Positions 17,701-24,511 of a stretch of DNA of 64,000 nucleotides are shown one piece after another (position 1 is the stretch's first letter; each line of letters opens with the position of its first letter). A program made the position numbers and the translations under genes. Source of the DNA: SCUS01 sp966211675 (GTDB lineage: Bacteria > Myxococcota_A > Polyangia > Polyangiales > Ga0077539). The stretch lies in NCBI GenBank assembly GCA_966211675.1, contig CBIHPK010000003.1, positions 62,001-126,000 of the forward strand, in the 5' to 3' direction. The notes under the pieces were generated by a model that was not told the origin of the DNA, made no database searches, and saw nothing but the letters and a program-made list of their open reading frames with translations.

Positions 17701-18535
17701 CCGTGAGGCCGATGACCGCGTTGGCCATGGGGCTCTGCACGGTGAGGGTCGGGGCGACGGAATCGACGGTGAAGCGGCTCTCCGCCGAGCGGCCGACGTT
17801 GCCCGCGCGGTTGGTGCACGTGGCGCGGGTGACGAACTCGCCGTCGGGGCTGAGCCGCACGTTGGCGAAGCGAGCCATGCCGGACATGACGGCGGCGCGC
17901 AGCGGCGTGGCGGTGCCGGTGATCGCGAGCTCGACCTCGCGGCCGTCTTCGATGTCGGTGCTGACGGTGAAGGACGTGGCGAAGGGCATGCCCGCGCCCG
18001 CGGTGCTGTCGGTGAGGTTGAGCGAGCTGCGCGCCGGGGCGGTGATGGAGCAGCGCGGGACGTTGCAGTCCACGGAGACGGTGCTGGTGCCGCAGGTGGT
18101 GGTCGTGCCGGAGCGGCGGACCTCCAGGGTGGACATGGCGCCGGTGTCGAGCTGCACGCCCTCGAAGCGCACCGTCGCGCCGCTCACGGTGGTGTTGCCC
18201 ACGCTACGGCCGTTGACGAGGAGCTCGAGGCGCGAGCCGACCGGCGCGTTGGTGGCGATCTGCACCCCGTAGGCGAAGCCGTTGCTGCAGTTGTTGTCCG
18301 AGTCGTCGGCCACGCCGAGCACCGCCGAGGGAGCCGGGCGGATGAACTCCACCGAGGGGCAGAGACCGCCGCCGTCGGTGCCGATGTCCGTGCCCGTGTC
18401 GGTACCCACGTCGGTGCTAGCGTCCGCTACGTCACCACCCGCATCGACCGGGGGCGGGACCGGGTTGTCCGAACAGCCGACAGCCGCGGTAGCGAAGAGC
18501 GGAAGCAATAGTCCCAGACGGATGCGTTGCGACAT
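14729..18535 (-). CDS. Giant lipoprotein with Ig-like and FG-GAP repeat domains
   Basis: 1268 residues. A signal peptide ends in a lipobox (TAAVGC) with Cys21 as lipidation site. An Asp/Gly/Thr-rich linker (VDAGGDVADASTDVGTDTG) follows. About six Ig-like modules with alternating Ala/Thr/Val strands and scattered Cys pairs cover 55-690. A fibronectin-III-like module (VHHYEVRTAV...PYYVAMRAFDVSGN) lies around 700-810. The C-terminal third is an integrin-alpha-like propeller with at least five calcium-binding FG-GAP blades, e.g. DFNADGFADVLVG, DVNGDGISDLAI, DFDGDGLNDVV and DINGDGRSDLAIG. This is a surface-exposed adhesion-type protein. GGGGA precedes the ATG by about 8 nt. It starts 51 nt after the radical SAM gene and ends 34 nt before the putative precursor gene, so it may share their transcript. 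Confidence 0.85.
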   Translation of the reverse strand: MSQRIRLGLLLPLFATAAVGCSDNPVPPPVDAGGDVADASTDVGTDTGTDIGTDGGGLCPSVEFIRPAPSAVLGVADDSDNNCSNGFAYGVQIATNAPVGSRLELLVNGRSVGNTTVSGATVRFEGVQLDTGAMSTLEVRRSGTTTTCGTSTVSVDCNVPRCSITAPARSSLNLTDSTAGAGMPFATSFTVSTDIEDGREVELAITGTATPLRAAVMSGMARFANVRLSPDGEFVTRATCTNRAGNVGRSAESRFTVDSVAPTLTVQSPMANAVIGLTGDVNAAVPGVQFNVCARSDAAGRRVCANVMGSTPTDPAGCADVPASATTDACVQVTCPDGSAPFTVEVSTQDAAGNIARGSIANVRCQSTLPSVRIVAPAAYVSGNAATILNAARDTNPAVNGLQADVVACTDRPSGAAVLTANTIATPLGMATVAPTAAGDPCAALGMGFVGIARFPGVTLPETFPLRTSPTSPDPTSPSLQVAVTDAAGDRGSSAPTVLYVDSAAPAPSIFNCNRIVRPGADGTARTNVVVNSDAYPVTLTLTRTGDMPRTFELTAPSMGGGTGTFENLQFFAGSTALRLSATDPAGNNGLTSGTCTIEVGNPPTLAFTSPMAGATYTTRTANITLSTDAPNGTNVNLTINGGAPIAGTVGGGMVTFGGVMLPEGDAVNLTATTADVPGRGVGMASVTVVVDTGIPTAPAALVSTIPTTPRSARRAGTMRLTWTDGSDPSPSGTGTRAVHHYEVRTAVVPLTLTNFAAGALAVVTATPGAPGTPNTADISGLQLGRPYYVAMRAFDVSGNASPTVATAGPVTPDVVVDQIVNPVPPLGNSVSGGQDFNADGFADVLVGSGTSATTTGGNARIYFGSATGLSATDYTEFRGGASDGRFGFVVSALGDVNGDGISDLAISEPGPTTAGATRAGIVYLYFGRASAMWRRGAEVYLPTEANVIIGSGTGEFATARLGVSLARVGDFDGDGLNDVVAGAPNATDGGAVVVFRGRRTWPATLTPNAAELIIRNATATTFFGFTLAGIGRVMGGDMLEDLAIGGGPNNQGSVFVFAGRSLATATSLRAADANFTRVGVLAGSAGSAAGSTAASGQCQVGGVGDINGDGRSDLAIGTLGSAPVGSTGLGGEVFLYYGGADGSLTLGGSVRTAATSGPNDLFGRSLASIYDPSQVRPSLLQAAAPSADLLIGTQGYQASNPPRLSIYRGRASWTGVTATAPDRFIDTVGSGTSLSITSTNWIGDVDGDTFVDAAFVQSGTGTLFIVR

Positions 18536-18586
18536 GGTGAGTCCCCGGAGAAGTGAGTTCAGAGCGTTAGTGACATCGCGGGTTTA

Positions 18587-19876
18587 TCACACCCGCTCGA
18601 CCTGCGGCACGCTGCATGGTTCCCCAGCTGACGACTGTAAAGACGCGGCGGCTGGTTTGCGCCGGATCGATACGAGGCCCGCTCCGACGGACTTCACGCC
18701 CTCTCCGCGAAGCCACGCGAACCTCGCGGCGAGCGCCTCGTCGTCGGCGGTGCGCACGTCGCGCTCAGGCCGCAGGACCCCCGGCGCGACGATGGTGTAC
18801 GGGCCCAGCGCCGGGTCGCGCCCGGGCTCGCAGTCCTCCGACGGGGCGGTCACCTCGAGCGATCCGGCCGCGGCGGCGTAGCGGGCTCGGGCCCTGGCGC
18901 AGGCCGACGGATACGGACCCAGGTAATCGCCCCCCTCGTGCAGCGCCGTCGCGTGGCAGCGCTGGCAGGCCGCGAGCAGGTCGCAGTCGCGGCACCCGTG
19001 CACCCGCGACCAGGTGAGGCCCTCGAAGAGCTCGCGCTCGGGCGCGCTCTGCAGCGCCTCCGCCAGCGGCGTCTGCGTGAGGTCGGCCAGGATGTTGGGC
19101 GTGTCGGAGCAGGCCTGCAGGCGACCGTCGGGCAGCACCACCAGCCCCGAGCGACCGACGCCGCAGGGGAAGGCCGCGAGCTTCGAGGCGCGAGCGCGGG
19201 CCTCCTCCTCCGAGGGCTCCCAGGGGGTGAGCATCTTCTGGCGCAGCAGGTCTTCCGGGGAGACGCGCACGGCCCACGGGTCCGCCGCGCCGTCCTCGCG
19301 CATGGTCAGGTCGGTGGACGACTGGTGCTCGCACCCGAGGTCCCTCGCGAGCGCCTCGACGCTCCGCGCCCCGAGCGGGGAGAGCGTCGTCGCGGGGGTC
19401 TTCAGCACCACGCGCACGCCCCGCTGGCGGAGCGCGGTGATGGCGCCGACGGTGCGATCGAAGGAGCGGGGCACGCGGGTCACCGCGTCGTGCTCCTCGG
19501 CCACGCCCGAGTAGAGGCTCACGTGGACCTCGAGCAGCCCGATGCGCGCGAGCTCCTCGGCGTAGGCCTCGTCGATGAGGAAGCCGTTGGTGAAGAGTCG
19601 CAGCGCGAAGCCCCGGCCGCGGGCGTAGCGCAGGATGTCGAAGAGGTCCGGGCGCAGCGTGGCCTCGCCGCCGCTCACGTTGAGCGTGAACACCCCGGCG
19701 TCGGCGATGCCGTCGATGATCGATCGCAGCTCCTCGAAGCCCAGCTCGCCCTTCTGCCCCTGCACCTGGTAGCAGTGGTGACAGGCGTGGTTGCAGCGGT
19801 CGGCCACCTGGAGGTGCACCCCCATCGGGCGGCCGTGCCGCAGCGCGAGCGAGCGGAGGAGCTGCGCGCCGTTCAT
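18587..19876 (-). CDS. Radical SAM/SPASM peptide-modifying enzyme
   Basis: 429 residues. C28-x3-C32-x2-C35 (ADRCNHACHHCYQ) binds the SAM-cleaving [4Fe-4S] cluster. VSGGEATLRPD at 68-78 is the SAM-binding GGE region. The C-terminal SPASM domain has the complete seven-cysteine set: C238, C256, C295, C298, C304, C307 and C326. It should therefore carry two auxiliary clusters, as in enzymes that form carbon-carbon or thioether cross-links in peptides. A further about 90 residues follow the SPASM domain. The ATG overlaps the stop of the PqqD gene (ATGA). With a stand-alone PqqD next to it, the substrate is almost certainly a ribosomal peptide. The chemistry performed cannot be read from sequence. 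Confidence 0.9.
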   Translation of the reverse strand: MNGAQLLRSLALRHGRPMGVHLQVADRCNHACHHCYQVQGQKGELGFEELRSIIDGIADAGVFTLNVSGGEATLRPDLFDILRYARGRGFALRLFTNGFLIDEAYAEELARIGLLEVHVSLYSGVAEEHDAVTRVPRSFDRTVGAITALRQRGVRVVLKTPATTLSPLGARSVEALARDLGCEHQSSTDLTMREDGAADPWAVRVSPEDLLRQKMLTPWEPSEEEARARASKLAAFPCGVGRSGLVVLPDGRLQACSDTPNILADLTQTPLAEALQSAPERELFEGLTWSRVHGCRDCDLLAACQRCHATALHEGGDYLGPYPSACARARARYAAAAGSLEVTAPSEDCEPGRDPALGPYTIVAPGVLRPERDVRTADDEALAARFAWLRGEGVKSVGAGLVSIRRKPAAASLQSSAGEPCSVPQVERV

Positions 19877-20154
19877 GGTCCCTCGGCCGCGGGACGCAGC
19901 AGCCCGCGGGCGGCGAGGTCGTCGATGAAGCGCTCGACGTCGGCGCGGGCCGTGGGCTCGTCGACGGCGAAGCGCTCGCACACCGCGGCCACCATCTGGT
20001 CGACCGTCGAGCCGTCGCAGCGCTCCCAGAGGAAGCTCCCGACGGCGTTGAAGAGGCGCACCCGGTTGGCGTCGAGGGAGATCACGGCGACCTGGTCGTC
20101 GTAGCGCCGCCAGACCGCGTCGCTGGCGTGGTGGACGGTTCGTTGGGCGTTCAT
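19873..20154 (-). CDS. PqqD-family leader-peptide-binding protein (RRE)
   Basis: 93 residues, the usual size of stand-alone PqqD. It begins with a beta strand region (DQVAVISLDANRVRLFN), continues with AVGSFLWERCDGSTVDQMV, the winged-helix core, and ends with ADVERFIDDLAARGLL. The FN..GSFLWE..DG sequence is the hallmark of this family, as in PqqD: LN..A..IL...DG. Such RiPP recognition elements bind the leader of the precursor and present it to the maturation enzymes. It overlaps both neighbours by 4 nt (ATGA), locking it between the second HPr-kinase-like gene and the radical SAM gene. Its partner peptide is probably the 55-residue product encoded at 14527-14694. Confidence 0.88.
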   Translation of the reverse strand: MNAQRTVHHASDAVWRRYDDQVAVISLDANRVRLFNAVGSFLWERCDGSTVDQMVAAVCERFAVDEPTARADVERFIDDLAARGLLRPAAEGP

Positions 20155-20921
20155 GTCGGGTAGGTCGTCGGTTGGAGGGCGGCGTCGAGGGCGGCAAGAT
20201 AGCCCGGTCCCCACGGCAAGCCCAGCTTCAGCGCGCGCGCCCTGGCGCCCATGGAGAGGGCGAGGTCGGTGCGGGCTCGAGCGTGGGGGTCGCCTCCCCG
20301 GGGACGGGTCACGTGCGGCATCAGGCGAATGGTTGCCAGGGTGCCCGCGATCCATTCAACGGCGGCCTCCGGGGAGCGATGGACGAAGGCCAGGGCCGCC
20401 AGGGGGAGACGGCTCGGCGACTCCAGCTCGGGCGCGGGCTCGCGGGTGAAGGGCATCGCGAGCGCCGTCGGGACCTCGCCCGACAGGTCGAGGAGCACCG
20501 CGTTGGAGGCGAAGGCCCTCGCTCCCGCGTGGCGTACCGCGGTGGTCTTGCCGACGCCGGGAGGCGCGACCAGCAGCGCGACCCCTCCCTCCACGGTGAC
20601 CGCCCCGGCGTGGACCAGCAGGCAACGGTGCAGCGCCGCGTCCCTCGCCACGAGCTCGCAGAAGCCCGCGAGCCAGGGGGTGGGCCACGAGGGGTCGCCT
20701 CGCAGCGTGAGCTGATCGTGGTCGGGGTGAGCGTCGAGCGCGAAGCCCACCTCGGCCGTGGCGGGCGCAGCGCCCGGAGGGAGCTCGTCGGCCAGGGTGA
20801 CCCGCACCCGGCGGGCGTCGTCCCCGACGGGGGCGCGGTAGGGGTCGAGCAGCGGGTGCAGCGACGGTCCCTCGACCCGTAGTGCGACGGGGCCGAAGCG
20901 CAGCCCGACGACGGCGCTCAC
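20151..20921 (-). CDS. HPr-kinase-like protein with degenerate metal site
   Basis: 256 residues, related to the C-terminal kinase domain of HPr kinase/phosphorylase. LVHAGAVTVEGGVALLVA contains the conserved His104. APPGVGKTTAVRHAG is a good Walker A motif with Lys125. Where HPr kinases have an Asp-Asp pair that binds metal, this protein reads FASNAVLLDL (Ser139-Asn140), so phosphotransfer may be lost or changed. GTG at 20921 overlaps the stop of the first HPr-kinase-like gene (GTGA), and its own stop overlaps the PqqD start. Proteins of this type phosphorylate serine residues of some lasso peptides. Here a nucleotide-binding or scaffolding role beside the intact paralogue is equally possible. 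Confidence 0.78.
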   Translation of the reverse strand: MSAVVGLRFGPVALRVEGPSLHPLLDPYRAPVGDDARRVRVTLADELPPGAAPATAEVGFALDAHPDHDQLTLRGDPSWPTPWLAGFCELVARDAALHRCLLVHAGAVTVEGGVALLVAPPGVGKTTAVRHAGARAFASNAVLLDLSGEVPTALAMPFTREPAPELESPSRLPLAALAFVHRSPEAAVEWIAGTLATIRLMPHVTRPRGGDPHARARTDLALSMGARARALKLGLPWGPGYLAALDAALQPTTYPT

Positions 20922-21757
20922 GCGAGCCAGCGATCGAGCAGGGGGAGCACCGGGCGGTCGCGAGGGACCGCGAGCGTGACGCAGGGGACCGCTCGGATCA
21001 GGTCGTGCGCGTGGTCGAGCAGCGCCGCGGCGGCGGGGTCGCCCTTGGCGAACCACACCATCGCCTGGAGCATGTCCGGGAAGGCCAGCGCCGCGGGGCA
21101 GTCGGTGATCGAGAGCTCGTCGGACTTGCGAAGGAAGATCAGCGCCCGGAGCCGCCCCCGCCGAGGGACCGTCGGTCGCTGCCACTCGCCCACGAAGGGC
21201 AGCGCGTGGGCGTCCCATCCCTCGGACGTGCGGCGCACCGCGACGAGGTCGTCGGAGAGCACGTTCGCGTCGGGGAGCTTGCGCGCGGTGGTGGTCTTTC
21301 CCCCTTCGGAGCGGGCGATGAAGAGCACCGCGCCGCGCTCGTCGGCGTAGCCGCAGGCGTGGACCATCGCGCCCCGGTGCGACGGGAGCTCGCTCGCGAG
21401 CTGGAGCCGCAGCGGCGTGTCGATGGGGGTGATGTCCTCCATCGGGTCGTCGGTGACGAGCGTGGGGCGCACGACCGCCGTCGCCCGGTGGCGAGCGAGG
21501 TCGACCCTCGTCTCGCCGTCAGGGCGCAGGAAGTGGAAGGTCCCATCGGGGGCGCGCTCGAAGTCGACGCCAGGGAAGCGGTTGCGAACCGGGTGAGGCG
21601 CGACCCACGCGGGGTCGACGAGGAGGTCGAGACGGAGGTCGTCGGGGCAGCCGTCGTCGGGCGCGGCATAGCGCCCGAAGCGGACGTCGACGTGGCGGGG
21701 GTTCATCGGTCCGCTGGCCTCGATCGCCACGCGCAGTCCCGCGATGTCGAGCCTCAC
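20918..21757 (-). CDS. HPr-kinase-like peptide kinase (intact motifs)
   Basis: 279 residues. The last two thirds match HPr kinase/phosphorylase. MVHACGYADERGAVLFIA includes His133, followed by the P-loop ARSEGGKTTTARKL with Lys154. NVLSDDLVAVRR carries the metal-binding Asp169-Asp170. Later, FLRKSDELSITDCPAALAFP and the helical C-terminus complete the fold. It lacks the N-terminal domain of true HPr kinases, and no HPr/PTS gene is nearby. Kinases of this shortened type act on RiPP precursors, where they phosphorylate a serine or threonine. The GTG start at 21757 overlaps the stop of the peptidase gene (GTGA). Candidate targets in the putative precursor are Ser32, Thr30 and Thr55. Confidence 0.83.
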   Translation of the reverse strand: MRLDIAGLRVAIEASGPMNPRHVDVRFGRYAAPDDGCPDDLRLDLLVDPAWVAPHPVRNRFPGVDFERAPDGTFHFLRPDGETRVDLARHRATAVVRPTLVTDDPMEDITPIDTPLRLQLASELPSHRGAMVHACGYADERGAVLFIARSEGGKTTTARKLPDANVLSDDLVAVRRTSEGWDAHALPFVGEWQRPTVPRRGRLRALIFLRKSDELSITDCPAALAFPDMLQAMVWFAKGDPAAAALLDHAHDLIRAVPCVTLAVPRDRPVLPLLDRWLA

Positions 21758-22152
21758 GGGCGCACCGACCGCAGCGCGCCCAGCGCCGCGCGCAGCAGCG
21801 CCCGGAGCTCGCTCGCCCTCGGCCAGCGGAGCGAGAGCGGAGGCTGGTCGACCACCGCGGCGCGGCCGAGCACGTCGGCCCAGGGCACCAGGCCGTCCTC
21901 CCGCGAGAGCGCGTCGCCACGGCAGCGCAGCCCGGCGGGCTCCACCGCCACGACGCGATGGACGAACAGCGCCGTGCCGCGGGTGAAGGCCACGAGCTCG
22001 CCCGCGCGCAGCGACCGGAGCGAGCCCGGCGTGACGGACACGGTCGCCCCGTCCCGGATCGCGGGCCACATGCTGCTGCCGCGGACGGTCCAGCGGACGG
22101 GGGCGCCCTCGCGCAGTCGGTCGATGATCACGCGCTCAGCGAGGGCCGTCAT
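21754..22152 (-). CDS. Soluble S26B-type signal-peptidase-like protein
   Basis: 132 residues. VRGSSMWPAIRDGATV has the catalytic Ser27 in the S-M-x-P box. LFVHRVVAVEP places His65 where bacterial LepB has Lys. GDALSREDG corresponds to the GD-N-x-D box of SipW and Sec11 enzymes. The Ser-His-Asp layout is that of the ER/archaeal signal peptidase type. No N-terminal membrane anchor is present: the protein starts MTALAERVIIDRLREG. It is therefore probably cytoplasmic and could cut the leader from the modified peptide. It is the first gene of the overlapping operon, 42 nt after the DUF2400 stop on the same strand. No convincing ribosome binding site precedes the ATG. Confidence 0.78.
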   Translation of the reverse strand: MTALAERVIIDRLREGAPVRWTVRGSSMWPAIRDGATVSVTPGSLRSLRAGELVAFTRGTALFVHRVVAVEPAGLRCRGDALSREDGLVPWADVLGRAAVVDQPPLSLRWPRASELRALLRAALGALRSVRP

Positions 22153-22194
22153 GGTGGGTGGTGGGGGGTACGTTGCCAGTCCGGGCGGGGCGGT

Positions 22195-23073
22195 TCAACG
22201 CCAGTGAACGCAGACGGCCTTCAGCGCGCAGCCCTCGCAGCGCTCGGGGAGCTCGCGGCTGGAGGGGCAGCGGCCGCTGATGCCCAGGTGGCAGAGCGCG
22301 AAGTCGTACTGCACCGGGTCGTCGGCGCTGAGCAGCCGGAGCGCGGCGGTGATCTCCTCGGCGGTGCGCCACGAGGCGTCGGTGCGCGAGGTGAAGCCGA
22401 GGTTGCGGGCGATGCGGTGCACGTGCACGTCGACGGGCATGAGCAGCGCCGAGGGGGGAAGCGTCGAGAGCCCGAGGTCCACGCCGGAGCGCCGCACCAC
22501 CCAGCGCAGGAAGAGCATCAGCCGCTTGGAGGCGCTGGGGCCCGCCGGGTCCGGGAGGAGGTGCGACTGCGCCCGGTCCGCGCCACCGGGCCACGCGATG
22601 GCGCGGAGCTGGTGCACCCACTCGGTGAGCGCGGGGCGGAGCTCGCGGTGGGCCTCCCACGCGCGCTCCAGCGTGGCGAGGACTCGACCGTCGCGGCGGA
22701 GGTTCTCGCCGAGGGCGAAGAGCAGGTCGGCCACATCGGCGCCGCGGAAGGTGCGATGCCGGAAGCCTCGCAGCCGCTCCCGCAGCGCCTCGCGGTCCTC
22801 CCGGCGGATCACCTCCGCGGGAGAGGGGCCGAGGCGCACGCAGAGGTCCTCGAGCTTCTGTCCGATGATGGCGACTCGGCCGAAGGCCATGAGCGCGGAG
22901 AGCAGCGCGACGAGGGCGCGGTCGTCGGGGTCGGCGTAGCGATGGGCGAAGCGGAGCGGGTCGCTGGCGAGCGCCGAGCGCGGGTCGAAGCCACGGTGGA
23001 AGGCCGCGACCGCCACGAGGGCCCGGTCGACCTGGAGGCGGCGTCGGCGAGGCGTGGTGAGGGGGGCGGCCAT
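22195..23073 (-). CDS. DUF2400 (TIGR02757) protein, endonuclease-III-like fold
   Basis: 292 residues matching TIGR02757 over its length. LLSALMAFGRVAIIGQKLED lies in the N-terminal half. LPPSALLMPVDVHVHRIAR contains the helix-hairpin-helix/Asp region that aligns with EndoIII-type glycosylases. The C-terminus has cysteines in FALCHLGISGRCP, then ERCEGCALKAVCVHW, an arrangement resembling the [4Fe-4S] loop of those enzymes. No function is established for the family; a DNA glycosylase-related role is plausible but unproven. ATG 23073 is the family-consistent start. It is followed by the peptidase gene with a 42-nt gap on the same strand, so the peptide operon could be read from this promoter. 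Confidence 0.85.
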   Translation of the reverse strand: MAAPLTTPRRRRLQVDRALVAVAAFHRGFDPRSALASDPLRFAHRYADPDDRALVALLSALMAFGRVAIIGQKLEDLCVRLGPSPAEVIRREDREALRERLRGFRHRTFRGADVADLLFALGENLRRDGRVLATLERAWEAHRELRPALTEWVHQLRAIAWPGGADRAQSHLLPDPAGPSASKRLMLFLRWVVRRSGVDLGLSTLPPSALLMPVDVHVHRIARNLGFTSRTDASWRTAEEITAALRLLSADDPVQYDFALCHLGISGRCPSSRELPERCEGCALKAVCVHWR

Positions 23074-23158
23074 CGGGAGCTCCGTGGCGTCGCTACCATG
23101 GACCGCGGGTGGAGGCCCACCCACGAAGAGGGTGTTGCCCGCCCTCGCGTTGACGTTA

Positions 23159-24466
23159 GTGTCCCGCGCCGTGTCGAGAGCCCCCCGAGCAGCGTGGTTC
23201 CTGGCGGCGTGCGCGCTGGCCCCATCGTCCTGGGCGCTCGACCGGCTGACGAAGGGCCCGTGGCTGATGGACCTTCGCACCGACAGCGTGGTGGTCATGG
23301 CCGAGCGTCGGCGGCCGGGGCGCCTGGAGGTGCGGGCCATCCCGCAGGGTCCGGGCGGCGACCTCGCGGAGGGCGCGGTGACCGCCCGCTCGGGCGTCGA
23401 CGCGACCCTCCAGGAGCTCACCCTCAGCGGCCTTCGCCCCGGCACCCGCTACCGCTACGAGGTCTCCGGACCCGACGTCGAGACGGCCTCCGGAACCTTC
23501 GGCACCGCGCCCACCAACCCGGTGCCCTTCCGCTTCGTGATCTACGGCGACACGCGGAGCCAGGCGCGACCGCACGCCGCCGTGGTGGAGGCCATACGTC
23601 GCGAGGGTCCGGAGTTCGTCGTGCACACCGGCGACCTCGTGGAGGACGGTCGCAACGAGGACGACTGGCAGCAGTTCTTCACCCTCGAAGCGCCGCTCCT
23701 GCGGGTGGCTCCCTTCGTCCCGGTCATCGGCAACCACGAGATCGCCCAGCCGTTCTCCAACGGGATGGACAACTACCGCCGCTACGTCCACGTCGCGCCG
23801 GGCGGGCCCAGCGTGGAGCTCGACTCGGTGCTGCGCTACGGCAACGTCCGCTTCGTCCTCGCCAACTCCTACGACGACTGGTCCGGCGACGCCCGCGGAT
23901 GGATCGACCGAGAGCTCGGCCGGGCTCGGCGAGAGGGCCCCGACGACTGGCTCTTCGTGGTGATGCACTGGGGTCCGCGCTCGTCCGGGCCGCACGGCGA
24001 CAACGAGCTCGTGGCCGAGGCGGGCGTCGACGCGATCCTGCGCAGGCACCGCGTCGACCTGGTGATCTCCGGGCACGACCACGCCTATGAGCGCGGCGAC
24101 GACGAGGGCCTGCGCTACATCGTGAGCGGAGGCGCGGGAGCCCCCCTCTACCGCCGGCGCGACGACCGGACCATGACCCGGGCCTTCGCCGCGGAGCACC
24201 ACTACGTGCGCGTCGACGTGGAGCGCGACAAGGTGGAGTTCACGGCGCTCCGCCCGGACGGCACCACCATCGACCGAGCGACGCTCCGTCACCTGGGCTG
24301 GAGCGACACCGCGGTGGTGGTCCGCCAGGCCCCGGCCCCGGTGAGCGCCCCGGCGCCCCCGGAGATCCCCGACGTCCCGGAGGACTGGTCGTGGGTGTGG
24401 AAGGTCCTGCCCGCGCTGGCGGTCGTGGGCCTCGGCGCCTGGTGGCTGCGTCGTCGCCAGGCGTGA
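23159..24466 (+). CDS. Exported calcineurin-like metallophosphatase with membrane anchor
   Basis: About 435 residues. A signal peptide (WFLAACALAPSSWA) is followed by a fibronectin-III-like domain (LQELTLSGLRPGTRYRYEVSG) as in purple acid phosphatases. The metallophosphoesterase core shows all five motifs: YGDTRSQ, HTGDLVEDGRNEDDW, IGNHEIA, VVMHWGPR and SGHDHAYER. These bind two metal ions and hydrolyse phosphate esters. A Pro-rich stretch then leads into a C-terminal helix (VWKVLPALAVVGLGAWWLRR) that anchors it in the membrane with a basic tail. Start uncertain: GTG at 23159 or 23171 gives a good signal peptide, while an upstream ATG at 23054 overlaps the divergent gene. Substrate not known. 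Confidence 0.85.
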   Translation: MSRAVSRAPRAAWFLAACALAPSSWALDRLTKGPWLMDLRTDSVVVMAERRRPGRLEVRAIPQGPGGDLAEGAVTARSGVDATLQELTLSGLRPGTRYRYEVSGPDVETASGTFGTAPTNPVPFRFVIYGDTRSQARPHAAVVEAIRREGPEFVVHTGDLVEDGRNEDDWQQFFTLEAPLLRVAPFVPVIGNHEIAQPFSNGMDNYRRYVHVAPGGPSVELDSVLRYGNVRFVLANSYDDWSGDARGWIDRELGRARREGPDDWLFVVMHWGPRSSGPHGDNELVAEAGVDAILRRHRVDLVISGHDHAYERGDDEGLRYIVSGGAGAPLYRRRDDRTMTRAFAAEHHYVRVDVERDKVEFTALRPDGTTIDRATLRHLGWSDTAVVVRQAPAPVSAPAPPEIPDVPEDWSWVWKVLPALAVVGLGAWWLRRRQA

Positions 24467-24511
24467 GCGCGGACGTGTATCCGACGGCGACGCCCCGGCG
24501 TAGCTACGGAC

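Noticed and set aside
14678..18511. A 1277-codon plus-strand open frame opposite the giant lipoprotein gene
   Set aside because: It is rich in Arg, Gly, His and Ala with no domain motif, and mirrors codon bias of the real minus-strand gene. The opposite strand has a signal peptide, lipobox and FG-GAP motifs.
20151..21757. True HPr kinase/phosphorylase genes of a phosphotransferase system
   Set aside because: Both proteins lack the N-terminal domain, are embedded in the PqqD/radical SAM operon, and no HPr or PTS gene is near.
13434..22152. Classical lasso peptide cluster
   Set aside because: The leader-like motif, PqqD and kinase fit, but there is no asparagine-synthetase-like cyclase and no transglutaminase-type leader protease, while a SPASM radical SAM enzyme is present.
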